From Bacillus pumilus (GTDB lineage: Bacteria; Bacillota; Bacilli; Bacillales; Bacillaceae), in assembly GCF_024498355.1 (NCBI RefSeq), contig NZ_CP101833.1:2771001-2835000 (forward strand): 64,000 nucleotides of DNA, written 5' to 3'. The position numbers were made by a program, and so were the translations under genes. The notes below the pieces were generated by a model. That model made no database searches. It was not told the DNA's origin and saw only the letters and a list, made by a program, of their open reading frames with translations. Below, piece after piece: positions 43,269 to 51,846 of the stretch; the first letter of the stretch is position 1, and each line of letters opens with the position of its first letter.

Positions 43269-43443
43269 CATATTGTTGACAAAGGGCTAAAATGATCTTC
43301 ATTTTAGCCCTTTGTCTTCTGTTCAGCGTGATAGAAAACCTTTGCAGTCTAGGAAGGACGAGTACCGGAGCGGAGCGAATTTGACATTCGTGAGCACCGG
43401 CACGCAGGACTGACACAGAATGCGAGGGTTTGTCTACACGCTG
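43269..43443 (+). repeat. Dispersed terminator-associated repeat, copy C (full length, 175 bp)
   Basis: Begins CATATTGTTGACAAAGGGCT and ends GTTTGTCTACACGCTG. Same length and about 95% identical by eye to copy D. The left part is a perfect hairpin with arms GACAAAGGGCTAAAAT / ATTTTAGCCCTTTGTC (43278-43315) and a T-rich tail. The right part (43324-43443) is a long imperfect palindrome with ends CAGCGTG / CACGCTG and an inner ACCGG...CCGG hairpin. Outer ends pair imperfectly (CATATTGTTGACAAA versus CAGCGTGTAGACAAA). No coding potential. It sits between perfect 27-bp copies of the bioY/yuiF terminator. Confidence 0.93.
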
Positions 43444-43470
43444 AAAGGTTCCTCTCCATGGAGGAACCTT
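43444..43470. terminator. Terminator of yuiF; right member of the 27-bp duplication
   Basis: Identical to 43242-43268 and placed 6 bp beyond the yuiF stop codon. It was probably a single bidirectional terminator for the convergent bioY and yuiF before the element arrived. Confidence 0.88.
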
Positions 43471-43476
43471 TTCATG

Positions 43477-44805
43477 TTATAGGATAATTGCCGCAAACCA
43501 TCCGAATAGGACAAGCGGAATATTATAAAAGACGAATGTTGGGACACAAGTACCCCAAATATGGTGATGCTGTCCATCCATATTCAGCCCAGATGTCGGT
43601 CCAAGCGTACTGTCACTTGCAGGTGAACCTGCATCCCCAACAGCCGCAGCTGAACCAATGATTGCAATGGTTGCCATTGGACTAAATCCTAAGTGTAAAC
43701 AAAGTGGAACAAAGATGGTCGTAATAATCGGGATCGTTGCAAATGATGACCCGATGCCCATTGTCACAAGCATTCCAACCAGTAGCATTAAAATCGCCGC
43801 TACACTTTGACTGTTTCCGATGAACTGAGAAGAAGCTTTAACTAGTTCTTCAATATCTCCTGTTTTCGTTAATACGTTGGCAAATCCTGCCGCTACAAGC
43901 ATCACAAAACCGATAAATGCCATCATATTCATTCCAGAAGTAATAAGCGCATCTGCTTCATCACGTTTCATCATTCCTGTGACAAACAGAACAAGAAGTC
44001 CTGCCAGTGCACCAAAAATCATTCCTTCGACTCCAAGGCTTTGAGATAAATAGAGCTGGACGATGAGTGAGACAAGGATCGCAAGCCCAGCAAAGAACAA
44101 GCTTTTTTTCGTGTAAGCTGATTTTTCTACATCCGTAATATCACGATTCTCATATGCTTTTGGCTTACGATACACAAAAAGTGAAACGATCAACCCAAGA
44201 ACCATGCCCCCTACAGGAATCAGCATCGCATACGGAATGTCTGCTAAGTTCACTGTCAAACCTGCTTCCTTCATGTTGTCACGAAGCATCCCATGGAAAA
44301 TCTGTCCAAAACCGACTGGAAGTAAAATATATGGTGCAGTGAGTCCGAAGGTCATAACACATGCTAGCAGTCTGCGGTCAATCTGAAGCTCGTTAAACAC
44401 CTTTAATAATGGCGGGATTAAGACCGGAATAAAGGCAATGTGAACAGGAACGACGTTTTGTGAAAAACAGGATACGATCAAAATGACAAGAATGATGAGC
44501 ACTTTTGATAATGTTTTTCTTCTTGAGTCGCCTTCTTTTCCTAGAAGTTTCACTGCTCCTTCGACCATGGCATCTGGAAGACCCGTTTTCGTCAGCGCCG
44601 CTGCAAAGGCTCCTAAAAGCGCATAACTAATCGCCACTGTCGCATTTCCACCGAGCCCGTCAGTAAAGGCTTCAACCGTTCCTCCAAGACCTAATCCGCC
44701 TACAAGGCCACCCGCTAAAGCGCCAAGTGCCAGCGCAATAACCACATTGACTCGCAGCAAGCTTAATATCAACATTAAAATAACCGCTATAACAACTGCA
44801 TTCAT
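43477..44805 (-). CDS. yuiF: Na+/H+-antiporter-like (NhaC superfamily) amino acid transporter YuiF
   Basis: A 442-residue membrane protein with about 11-12 segments. Characteristic stretches are LLRVNVVIALALGALAGGLVGGLGL near the start, NVVPVHIAFIPVLIPPLL in the middle and GIGSSFATIPIITTIFVPLC plus GDAGSPASDSTLGPTSGLNMDGQHHHIWGTCVPTF at the end. The last motif is typical of the Na+/H+ antiporter-family transporters predicted to move amino acids. ATG 44805 follows GGAGGTTTCACC; the longer frame to 44874 lacks a ribosome site. Substrate unknown. Confidence 0.85.
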   Translation of the reverse strand: MNAVVIAVILMLILSLLRVNVVIALALGALAGGLVGGLGLGGTVEAFTDGLGGNATVAISYALLGAFAAALTKTGLPDAMVEGAVKLLGKEGDSRRKTLSKVLIILVILIVSCFSQNVVPVHIAFIPVLIPPLLKVFNELQIDRRLLACVMTFGLTAPYILLPVGFGQIFHGMLRDNMKEAGLTVNLADIPYAMLIPVGGMVLGLIVSLFVYRKPKAYENRDITDVEKSAYTKKSLFFAGLAILVSLIVQLYLSQSLGVEGMIFGALAGLLVLFVTGMMKRDEADALITSGMNMMAFIGFVMLVAAGFANVLTKTGDIEELVKASSQFIGNSQSVAAILMLLVGMLVTMGIGSSFATIPIITTIFVPLCLHLGFSPMATIAIIGSAAAVGDAGSPASDSTLGPTSGLNMDGQHHHIWGTCVPTFVFYNIPLVLFGWFAAIIL

Positions 44806-44911
44806 GGTGAAACCTCCGAAATCCTTTAGTTTACTAATGTAGTAGATAATTAAAGTACCAACGTATGTTACCATAGAAAAAAAACTTCGTCAAATGGCGT
44901 ATGTCCTACAT

Positions 44912-44941
44912 AAAAAAAGCCCCGCCATCTGGCAGAGCCCT
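44912..44941 (-). terminator. Terminator of pepA (yuiE)
   Basis: Minus-strand hairpin GCTCTGCC-AGAT-GGCGGGGC with seven T residues. Confidence 0.82.
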
Positions 44942-44946
44942 ATCCT

Positions 44947-46437
44947 TTATTTCTTTGCTTCGAATCGTTCCACAAATGTCGCCAATGATCTCACCATCAC
45001 GCCTGTTGCCCCTGTTGGCCCAAAGCATGAAGGTTTTTCTGTTGTCGCTGTACCTGCAATATCTAAGTGAACCCAAGGGGTTTCCTCAGCGAATTCACCA
45101 ATGAAAGCACCTGCCATGATCGCATGACCATCTCGACCTGGAGAGTTATTGAGATCAGCCATTTTGCTGTTTCGCACTCGTTTTTTATCTTTTTCAGTGA
45201 TCGGCAGCTGCCAAATCATTTCACCGCATTCTTCTGATGCTTCTTTAAACTGGGCATACAGTTCATCGTTATTGGTCATGACACCTGTTGTCTCATTTCC
45301 AAGCGCCACAACGACCCCGCCTGTTAATGTTGCAATGTCTACAAGAACAGAGGCACCATGCTGCTTCGCATACGTTACCCCATCTGCTAAGACGAGGCGG
45401 CCTTCTGCATCGGTGTTGAGTACTTCGATTGTTTTACCGCTCAGTGACACAATCACATCATCCGGCTTCATTGCGTCTGCCGAGATCATATTATCTGTTG
45501 AGGCAATGACAGCAATCACATTTTGCTCTGGGCGAAGCTCACCGATGATTTCCATCGCGCCTAAAACAGAGGCTGAGCCGCCCATATCCGTTTTCATGCC
45601 CACCATACCTGCTCTTGGCTTTAATGAATATCCACCTGTATCATACGTGATGCCTTTACCGACAAGACCGATGACATCTGTCCATTCTTCCTTGCCTTGG
45701 TATTTCAACACAATGAGCTTTGGTGGTTCTGTTGAGCCTCTATTGACGGCTAAAATACCGCCCATCCCAAGCTCTTCCATTTGTTCTTTATCTAAAATTT
45801 CAATCTCAAATTCGTATTTATACGCAAGCTCTGCCGCATAGGAAGCAAGATCAGAGGATGTCAGCATGTTCGGCGGCATATTCACAAGAGTGCGGGCCGA
45901 ATTCACTGACTGTCCGTAGACTTCGCCTACTTTCAGACTTGCCTGAATTTCAGCTGTGTCATGATCCGTCGTTGCATAGACAAACTCGATAAAGCGATCA
46001 GGTTCATTCGTTTTATGTTTAAAATCTTGTAATTCATATGTAGCTAAGAGGCAGCTTTCAGAAAGGGCATGGGCTGCATCATGCACAGGCAGATCCTTTC
46101 CTACGAACGTATCAAGCAAGACCGAAACCGCTTGCTTTTTATCTTGATGAAGCTTTTTAAATAAATGCGCAAAGACTTCTTTTGCCTCTTCAAACGTGTA
46201 ATCTGATTCCTTCCCAAGCCCGACAAGATAAATGCGTTTGATGCCTGTTTCAGGGGACGGGAAAAACTTCGAAAGCTGATTTCTTTTGGATGAAATATCG
46301 CCTTCTTTTAATAATTCAGTGATTCTTCCTTCAAGTAATTCATCTATTTCTTTTGCTTTTCCTGATAATCGGCTCTTTTGAAAAAGTCCGATGGCCAGTG
46401 TATCTTTATGTTTCAATTCACTTGTCGAGAAAAACAT
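44947..46437 (-). CDS. pepA: Leucyl aminopeptidase (M17 family)
   Basis: A 496-residue cytosolic M17 aminopeptidase (yuiE in B. subtilis). The C-terminal catalytic domain has all two-metal motifs: [15 protein letters not shown] (conserved Lys and Asp), [15 protein letters not shown] and the signature NTDAEGRL (residues about 342-349). The N-terminal domain is the variable macro-like domain. It releases N-terminal residues such as Leu from peptides. Start at ATG 46437 follows AAGGAG; a TTG 21 bp upstream overlaps that site. Confidence 0.94.
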   Translation of the reverse strand: MFFSTSELKHKDTLAIGLFQKSRLSGKAKEIDELLEGRITELLKEGDISSKRNQLSKFFPSPETGIKRIYLVGLGKESDYTFEEAKEVFAHLFKKLHQDKKQAVSVLLDTFVGKDLPVHDAAHALSESCLLATYELQDFKHKTNEPDRFIEFVYATTDHDTAEIQASLKVGEVYGQSVNSARTLVNMPPNMLTSSDLASYAAELAYKYEFEIEILDKEQMEELGMGGILAVNRGSTEPPKLIVLKYQGKEEWTDVIGLVGKGITYDTGGYSLKPRAGMVGMKTDMGGSASVLGAMEIIGELRPEQNVIAVIASTDNMISADAMKPDDVIVSLSGKTIEVLNTDAEGRLVLADGVTYAKQHGASVLVDIATLTGGVVVALGNETTGVMTNNDELYAQFKEASEECGEMIWQLPITEKDKKRVRNSKMADLNNSPGRDGHAIMAGAFIGEFAEETPWVHLDIAGTATTEKPSCFGPTGATGVMVRSLATFVERFEAKK

Positions 46438-46607
46438 ATTTATCACACGCTCCTTCAATGAACTCCATTTTTCACATTGGAACTTTTATTATATCAAAAT
46501 TTGCGTGCCTATACGATCATTGCCAGCCTGCCTTCTCTTGAATGAGCAATTATATTTTGACACGCGGAAGGGCATCATGAAAAAGTGACGGTGCTCGATA
46601 GCAGTCT

Positions 46608-46663
46608 GTCCATGTTCTCCTCGTTCCACATCTACTTTCTTTAATGTTATAATGAACATGGAC
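46608..46663. promoter_or_regulatory. Inverted repeat bracketing a putative yuiD promoter
   Basis: GTCCATGTTC (46608-46617) and GAACATGGAC (46654-46663) are a perfect 10-bp inverted repeat 36 bp apart. The right arm starts one base after TATAAT (46648-46653). The arrangement suggests an operator pair or an mRNA leader stem; no known consensus is recognised. The rest of the roughly 330-bp pepA-yuiD gap shows nothing else. Confidence 0.4.
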
Positions 46664-46766
46664 TTGGCAACATTTATTACTGCTATTATTTTTTTCATCT
46701 TACTAGGGGTAAACAGACAATCATTTCGCACGATATTTTTTCTTACAGAGAGGATGTTTCTTGTTC

Positions 46767-47243
46767 ATGAGCGTACTGACGAATTTTCCGCTGCTTGCCA
46801 GCCTTGCAGCCATCTTTTTTGCACAATTTGTAAAAGTACCCATTCAATTTATCATTTCTAGACGCCTAGATTGGTCGCTCATTACAAGCACAGGCGGAAT
46901 GCCAAGTTCACACTCCGCAGCAGTAACAGCACTCTCAACAGCAGTTGCTTTAGAGCACGGGCTAGGAACATCTATTTTTGCCATTTCCGCCATCTTTGCT
47001 ATTATTACGATGTTTGATGCGACGGGTGTTCGCAGACAGGCAGGAGAACAGGCGACTGTTCTCAACAAACTGGTGACAGATTTCAACCATTTTGTTGCCG
47101 AAGCAAAGAATTTCCCAAGTGCGGAAGAAAAAGAGAAGCAAAAGAAATTGAAAGAGCTTCTTGGGCATAAGCCGATTGAAGTCTTCTTCGGCGGCTTAAC
47201 AGGGATCTTGCTGACACTCATCTTAGATTATTACTTCATGTAG
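46767..47243 (+). CDS. yuiD: Divergent PAP2-family membrane protein YuiD (DUF212)
   Basis: A 158-residue membrane protein (B. subtilis 158) with the DUF212 signatures GGMPSSHSAAVTALSTAVALEHG (residues about 44-66) and FDATGVRRQAGEQA. The PSSH core resembles acid-phosphatase/PAP2 active sites but the fold is a separate branch. The C-terminus has a charged helix and a last membrane segment (FFGGLTGILLTLILDYYFM). Start ATG 46767 gives the family length; TTG 46761 is nearer to the GAGAGGATG ribosome site. Activity unknown. Confidence 0.85.
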   Translation: MSVLTNFPLLASLAAIFFAQFVKVPIQFIISRRLDWSLITSTGGMPSSHSAAVTALSTAVALEHGLGTSIFAISAIFAIITMFDATGVRRQAGEQATVLNKLVTDFNHFVAEAKNFPSAEEKEKQKKLKELLGHKPIEVFFGGLTGILLTLILDYYFM

Positions 47244-47248
47244 AAGCG

Positions 47249-47286
47249 AAAAAGCTTTGGACCTCAAATGGCCCAAAGCTTTTTTA
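47249..47286. terminator. Bidirectional terminator between yuiD and yuiC
   Basis: AAAAAGCTTTGG / CCAAAGCTTTTTT stem between convergent genes, with T-runs on both strands. Confidence 0.9.
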
Positions 47287-47928
47287 TTCTTTATTGGCTT
47301 GAAACTGCTGCCGGAAAACTTGCATCGATTCCGCTTCATTCAGCTGATTTAAGTCTTTTTCTGTTAAAGTCCCTTCGCCCTTTTTGATAATATAGACATC
47401 CAGCACTTTTTTACCCCATTCTCTATACACATCATCAACGGTTTCATAGTATAAATCAAGCTTATGACCTTTAATGGCTTTACCTGTATCTGCTACCACA
47501 CCGTAGCCATAGTTTGGGATAAACAGCACGGTTCCAATTGGAAAGACAGATGGGTCCGCTGCCACTGTTGAATATAAATCACGTTTCACTTTGACGCCTG
47601 AATATGTAATGCCATATGCATGATGTTCCTTCGTTTTACCTGTTGATTCCACACCTGCTGTATAGCCTGTGGCAACGACCTTTTGCTTTGGATAGTCATT
47701 CCAATTAAACGCTTCTTCGAGAGAAGCAGCTCGCAAGTCATCGCTTTTGACCGCCATCGTTTGCCTTTTTTGATGTTGAAAAAAAGAAGATACTTGCGTG
47801 CCTACATCGGTCTCTTTCACCCATGCAGCTAGATCACTTGGTTCTACACCAGATATGCCCGTGAAGCTCGTCATCAATGCAAGCATAAAAAGGACTGTCA
47901 TGAACAATCGTTTCATCCATGTTTTCAT
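47284..47928 (-). CDS. yuiC: Secreted 3D-domain protein YuiC
   Basis: A 214-residue protein with an N-terminal signal or anchor (about 5-25). The C-terminal 3D domain shows VVATGYTAG, then [32 protein letters not shown], with the three conserved Asp residues that name the family. It belongs to the Sps (stationary-phase survival) group of small murein hydrolases related to MltA/resuscitation factors, so it likely cleaves peptidoglycan glycan strands. B. subtilis YuiC is 218 residues. AGGAG lies 12-13 bp before the ATG. Confidence 0.85.
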   Translation of the reverse strand: MKTWMKRLFMTVLFMLALMTSFTGISGVEPSDLAAWVKETDVGTQVSSFFQHQKRQTMAVKSDDLRAASLEEAFNWNDYPKQKVVATGYTAGVESTGKTKEHHAYGITYSGVKVKRDLYSTVAADPSVFPIGTVLFIPNYGYGVVADTGKAIKGHKLDLYYETVDDVYREWGKKVLDVYIIKKGEGTLTEKDLNQLNEAESMQVFRQQFQANKE

Positions 47929-47996
47929 CTCTATTTGTCACTCCTCTACCCATCTATTTGTTTCCAAACAAAATGGAAACTATGCAAAGGAAAAAC

Positions 47997-48029
47997 AAAA
48001 AAACCCACTTGCGTGTAAACAAGTGAGTT
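47997..48029 (-). terminator. Terminator of yuiB
   Basis: AACTCACTTG / CAAGTGGGTT stem followed by T-run on the minus strand; it overlaps the yuiB stop. Confidence 0.85.
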
Positions 48030-48348
48030 AAAACATTTGATACCCTCTTTTTCGAAGTGCATTGATGACAAAACCTGATGTAATGGCACCAATTAAGCCG
48101 CTTAATAAAATGATGATATCTGCCGCAGCGAGTGAGACGATGCGGTCTCCTATCCCTGAAAAGGCGATGCCAGGCTCTCTTACATATGTCACCATCTTTT
48201 GATTATTGATAATGAAAAGGCATACAATTGGATATAAAATTGCCATAATCCATGACATTCTTAGCAGCATATTCAGCAAAAAGCCAATGCCGAAAAATAA
48301 CACGAAAAATAAAATAACTGAAATGATAACAACTGGTAAACTGATCAC
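48028..48348 (-). CDS. yuiB: Conserved membrane protein YuiB
   Basis: A 106-residue protein (B. subtilis 105) with three membrane segments: two at the N-terminus (residues 4-26 and 31-47) and one near 78-98. Ends LRKRGYQMF. Starts at GTG behind GGTGGAG. No functional motif is seen; the gene is conserved in this position in Bacillus. Confidence 0.8.
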   Translation of the reverse strand: MISLPVVIISVILFFVLFFGIGFLLNMLLRMSWIMAILYPIVCLFIINNQKMVTYVREPGIAFSGIGDRIVSLAAADIIILLSGLIGAITSGFVINALRKRGYQMF

Positions 48349-48429
48349 TTCATCTCCACCCCCAAATATCCCATCATTAGTTTAACTTGGAAATAGAGAT
48401 GAAGTCAATCAATGGAAAAGGCAGATAGA

Positions 48430-48555
48430 TTAATGCTTCTTTCCTGTCCCTTTACATTCCTCACATGTTTCAGAGCCGCCGAGCAGTAGCTGAAAATATC
48501 CTTTTCCTGAACAATATTGACAGGCTGACGTCTTTTCTTTTGTTTGTGCCTTCAT
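48430..48555 (-). CDS. yuiA: Small zinc-finger protein YuiA (DnaJ-type CxxCxGxG)
   Basis: A 41-residue protein read directly from the minus strand. Two CxxCxGxG motifs, CQYCSGKG (about residues 12-19) and CEECKGTG (about 31-38), would bind one zinc ion, like the zinc-finger region of DnaJ. ATG 48555 follows AAGGGGTG. Position between yumB and yuiB and size agree with B. subtilis yuiA (47 residues). It may act in disulfide or metal handling, which is inference only. Confidence 0.85.
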   Translation of the reverse strand: MKAQTKEKTSACQYCSGKGYFQLLLGGSETCEECKGTGKKH

Positions 48556-48645
48556 ATGGCTCACCCCTTAGTCTAAATTTTCTGATAATTTATCATAACA
48601 CATTTTTCTGTCCAGTACCAAGTGAGAAAATATTCCGTATTTCAT

Positions 48646-48677
48646 AAAAAAACGTGTATCACGAGGATACACGTTTT
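48646..48677 (-). terminator. Terminator of yumB
   Basis: AAAACGTGTATC / GATACACGTTTT perfect stem with T-run on the minus strand. Confidence 0.9.
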
Positions 48678-48690
48678 CGTCTATTACGAT

Positions 48691-49902
48691 TTAGAAGAAC
48701 TTGAACTTTCCTTTTTTCAGAACAAGTCCTGGTCCGCCAACCATGAATAAAGAACGGTTGTCGATGATTTTCTTCATTGCAGAAGCTTTTGTCCCTTGAA
48801 GTTTTTTACCAAATGCAACACCTACAGCGTCGTGTTCACCAAGAGAAGCAACTGTTCCTTTGATGTCTGGCTTAAAGCTATCAAGTGTTCCACCTTTTAC
48901 TAGTGCTGCAAGGTTTTTCGCTACTGTCTCACCTTGCTGCATTGCAATTTGTGCTGTTGGTGGGTATGGGCGGTTGATTTCTTCATTGATGATCAATGAG
49001 CAGTCACCAATGATGAATACATCTTCATTCTCTGGTACACGAAGATCTGGAGAAACTTTTACGCGGCCGCGCATGTTTTCAAATCCAGCTTCTTCAACGA
49101 TAGGGTTACCGCGTACACCTGCAGCCCAAACAACGGTTTCAGCTTTGATTTCTTCCGTATCATCGTCTTTTCCAACAATGATGCCTTCAGGCGTACATTC
49201 TTTGATCGCTGTACCGATTTTGAACTCAACACCTTTACCTTGAAGGTAGTTCATCGCATAGTCGATCAATTCAGGATCGAATCCTGGCAGAGCTGTTGGC
49301 GCAGCTTCTACACAGATAATACGTACGTCTTTTTGATCAATATCATATTCTTTGCACAGCTCTGGCACACGGTTTCCAAGCTCACCAAGGAACTCAATAC
49401 CTGTGAAGCCCGCACCGCCGACAACGATTGTCAGACGCTCTGGACGCTTTTCAGCTTCAGTGTTATACGTCGCAAATTGAAGCTCAATGTGCTCACGAAG
49501 CTGACGAGCAGAGTTGATGTTAGAGATGGAGAATGCATATTCTTTCAGTCCTGCGATGCCAAATGTTTCAGGAACAGCACCAAGCGCGACAACAAGGTAG
49601 TCGTAAGAAAGTTCGCCATCTGATGTCACAACTTTCTTTGCTTCCTTATCAATGCTTTCAACTGTTGCTTGTACAAAGTTGACACGGGAACTGTTAATCA
49701 CATCTTTGATTTGATAACGACAGCGGTCATGATGAAGTGTACCTGCACTTGCTTCATGTAGCCATGTCGTTTCGTAATGATAATTATGCTTGTTCACAAG
49801 AGTAATGTCCGCATCATTTGTGCCAAGCTGTTTTGTTAATCTTGTTACAGTCATTAATCCGCCATAACCTGCACCTAATACAACGATTTTCGGTTTATTC
49901 AC
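48691..49902 (-). CDS. yumB: Type II NADH dehydrogenase-like flavoprotein YumB
   Basis: A 403-residue NDH-2 family protein (B. subtilis YumB 406). N-terminal FAD-binding [18 protein letters not shown]-binding [17 protein letters not shown] (about 160-176) and FAD-contacting [12 protein letters not shown]. The loop [19 protein letters not shown] is typical of NDH-2 quinone sites. It probably transfers electrons from NADH to menaquinone without proton pumping. Start is set at GTG 49902 ([15 protein letters not shown]); GTG 49917 overlaps the AAAAAGGTGG ribosome site. Confidence 0.9.
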   Translation of the reverse strand: MNKPKIVVLGAGYGGLMTVTRLTKQLGTNDADITLVNKHNYHYETTWLHEASAGTLHHDRCRYQIKDVINSSRVNFVQATVESIDKEAKKVVTSDGELSYDYLVVALGAVPETFGIAGLKEYAFSISNINSARQLREHIELQFATYNTEAEKRPERLTIVVGGAGFTGIEFLGELGNRVPELCKEYDIDQKDVRIICVEAAPTALPGFDPELIDYAMNYLQGKGVEFKIGTAIKECTPEGIIVGKDDDTEEIKAETVVWAAGVRGNPIVEEAGFENMRGRVKVSPDLRVPENEDVFIIGDCSLIINEEINRPYPPTAQIAMQQGETVAKNLAALVKGGTLDSFKPDIKGTVASLGEHDAVGVAFGKKLQGTKASAMKKIIDNRSLFMVGGPGLVLKKGKFKFF

Positions 49903-50299
49903 TGGAATCACATCCACCTTTTTTAAATTTGCTGTAAAACGGATAAAGAATTACATATCGTTATTCTCAACCGCTTTCCGGCATTTTATGAAATTTAAAC
50001 AAAAAAATATGTATGTGAAAATCTGAACTTTCACCTACAAAAAACGAAAGCATTTGACCGTATCCGACAAAAATTCATAAAAAATTAATATTTAGTTCCC
50101 TTAACAATAATAGCGAGTTCTGCTCCTTTTTTCAAGGCTTTAAACTGAAAATCCTTATGATAAACGGTCTTTCTCACTTTTTCCTCTTTTTCAAAGCACC
50201 GGCATCAAAAAACGACAAGTTTTTCAAAACAAGTCAGACGACGATATGTGGTATGATATGATATAGTGATAACAATTTTCATTTGGGAGGATTAAAGGA
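49903..50299. promoter_or_regulatory. Divergent yumB / yumC promoter region with Fur-like box
   Basis: About 400 bp with no gene. TGATAACAATTTTCA at 50267-50281 matches the 7-1-7 Fur consensus TGATAATNATTATCA at 13 of 15 positions. It lies between a -10-like TATGAT/GATATAGT stretch and the yumC ribosome site, where bound repressor would block transcription. Binding is inferred. Confidence 0.45.
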
Positions 50300-51298
50300 A
50301 TGCAAGAAGATTCTAAGGTATATGACATTACCGTTATCGGGGGCGGCCCAGTTGGGTTGTTTACTGCATTTTACGGAGGCATGAGACAGGCAAGTGTGAA
50401 AATCATTGAAAGCCTTCCTCAGCTCGGCGGTCAACTATCCGCTCTTTACCCTGAAAAATACATTTATGATGTGGCAGGTTTTCCAAAAATCCGCGCACAA
50501 GAATTAGTTGATAACTTAAAGGAACAAATGGATAAATTTGAACAAACCATTTGCTTAGAACAAGCTGTTGAAACGGTTGAAAAGCAGGCAGATGGTATTT
50601 TTAAACTTGTCACAAATCAAGAGGTTCATTATTCTAAAACGATCATCATTACAGCTGGCAACGGTGCATTCCAACCGAGAAAGCTTGAACTTGATGCAGC
50701 AGAATCATTTGAAGGCAGCAACCTGCATTACTTCATTAATGACTTGAACCAATTTGCCGGCAGACGTGTCGCTGTTCTTGGCGGTGGAGACTCTGCGGTG
50801 GACTGGGCACTGATGCTTGAGCCAATTGCAAAAGAAGTATCCATTATTCACCGCCGCGATAAATTCCGCGCGCATGAGCACAGTGTAGAAAACCTGCACA
50901 ACTCGAAAGTCAATGTGCTGACACCATTTGTGCCTACTGAGCTCATTGGTGAAGACCGCATTGAACAAATTGTGCTTGAAGAAGTCAAAGGCGACAAAAA
51001 ACAAGTACTTGATGTGGACGATGTGATCGTCAACTTCGGTTTTGTTTCCTCCCTTGGACCAATCAAACAATGGGGCCTTGAAATCGAAAAGAACTCCATC
51101 GTCGTCAAATCCACAATGGAAACAAACATCGAAGGCTTCTATGCAGCAGGAGACATCTGTACGTATGAAGGAAAAGTCAAATTGATTGCCAGCGGATTTG
51201 GTGAAGCACCAACTGCTGTAAACAACGCAAAAGCATACATGGACCCAAAAGCCCGTGTACAGCCTCTTCACTCCACAAGCTTATTTGAAAACAAATAA
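50300..51298 (+). CDS. yumC: Ferredoxin (flavodoxin)-NADP+ reductase YumC
   Basis: A 332-residue thioredoxin-reductase-like FNR, the same length as B. subtilis YumC. FAD motif [19 protein letters not shown] at the N-terminus, NADPH motif [16 protein letters not shown] (about 155-172) and C-terminal [29 protein letters not shown]. The redox Cys pair of thioredoxin reductases is absent, as expected for this group. It reduces ferredoxin or flavodoxin with NADPH and is essential in B. subtilis. GGGAGG precedes the ATG. Confidence 0.95.
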   Translation: MQEDSKVYDITVIGGGPVGLFTAFYGGMRQASVKIIESLPQLGGQLSALYPEKYIYDVAGFPKIRAQELVDNLKEQMDKFEQTICLEQAVETVEKQADGIFKLVTNQEVHYSKTIIITAGNGAFQPRKLELDAAESFEGSNLHYFINDLNQFAGRRVAVLGGGDSAVDWALMLEPIAKEVSIIHRRDKFRAHEHSVENLHNSKVNVLTPFVPTELIGEDRIEQIVLEEVKGDKKQVLDVDDVIVNFGFVSSLGPIKQWGLEIEKNSIVVKSTMETNIEGFYAAGDICTYEGKVKLIASGFGEAPTAVNNAKAYMDPKARVQPLHSTSLFENK

Positions 51299-51310
51299 GG
51301 ACGGATTAAA

Positions 51311-51340
51311 AAAAGGAGTTCCACCAGCGGAACTCCTTTT
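51311..51340. terminator. Terminator between yumC and the zinc-ribbon gene
   Basis: AAAAGGAGTTCC / GGAACTCCTTTT stem with a 6-base loop; serves both convergent genes. Confidence 0.9.
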
Positions 51341-51344
51341 ACGT

Positions 51345-51551
51345 TTATTTAAAAACCCCAATATAGGCATTCGCCATCCCAAGTACCATTGCAGCAAGCA
51401 GCACCACAACAATCCCTGCCACAACCAAAATCACCCGATCCTTCACACGTTCCTTTTTCGGAAGCGGCTTGTCTATCCCGCAAGATGGACACGTTTTTGA
51501 ACGATACGGAATCAGTTCATGACAGTTCCTGCAATTGATTTGTTCACTCAA
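51345..51551 (-). CDS. Zinc-ribbon membrane protein
   Basis: A 68-residue protein. N-terminal zinc ribbon with CRNC (residues 7-10) and CPSC (20-23), a short basic linker, then one membrane segment (about 41-64). Starts at TTG behind GAGGTTGCTGAGGA. Such small proteins tether a zinc ribbon to the inner face of the membrane; no function is known to me. A small gene (yuzG) lies at this place in B. subtilis but I cannot confirm that it is the same. Confidence 0.75.
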   Translation of the reverse strand: MSEQINCRNCHELIPYRSKTCPSCGIDKPLPKKERVKDRVILVVAGIVVVLLAAMVLGMANAYIGVFK

Positions 51552-51790
51552 TCCTCAGCAACCTCTTTTCTGACTACAGTTTATGTTTGATTCTCATGAT
51601 ACTCTTTTCAAGTGGAAATAGCCAGTTGTGAGAGCAAGCTGTAACAAAATTGAGCGATTTACGAGACAAACATATCTCTTATGAATTCGCTGCCTCAAAC
51701 ATGTTAAACATCATTCCACATTCAGAGAACAACGATCATCAAGTTAAATCATCAATCAACAACCCATTATTTAAAATGTGTGAATTTTAA

Positions 51791-51821
51791 TTGACCCTAA
51801 CGTAACGTTATATTTTATAGT
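51791..51821 (+). promoter_or_regulatory. MerR/Mta-type promoter of the regulator-protease operon
   Basis: -35 TTGACC (51791-51796) and -10 TATAGT (51816-51821) are separated by 19 bp, the over-long spacing used by MerR-family activators. A perfect dyad TAACGT-A-ACGTTA (51798-51810) sits inside the spacer. GACCCTAACGT is also how I recall the operator of B. subtilis mta beginning. The gene downstream encodes exactly such a regulator, so autoregulation is likely. Confidence 0.85.
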
Positions 51822-51846
51822 GGATACTATAAGGAGATGGCTAGAT

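Noticed and set aside
43269..43443. A short protein encoded by the 175-bp repeat
   Set aside because: Frames are short, lack ribosome sites and are not conserved between the short and long forms.
46652..46861. Open frame upstream of and overlapping yuiD
   Set aside because: The start falls inside the putative -10, there is no ribosome site, and the second half overlaps yuiD in another frame.
50015..50034. GTGAAA...TTTCAC inverted repeat upstream of yumB as a Rex site
   Set aside because: The spacing between half-sites is 4 bp too long for Rex and the flanks do not match its TTGTGAA-N4-TTCACAA pattern.
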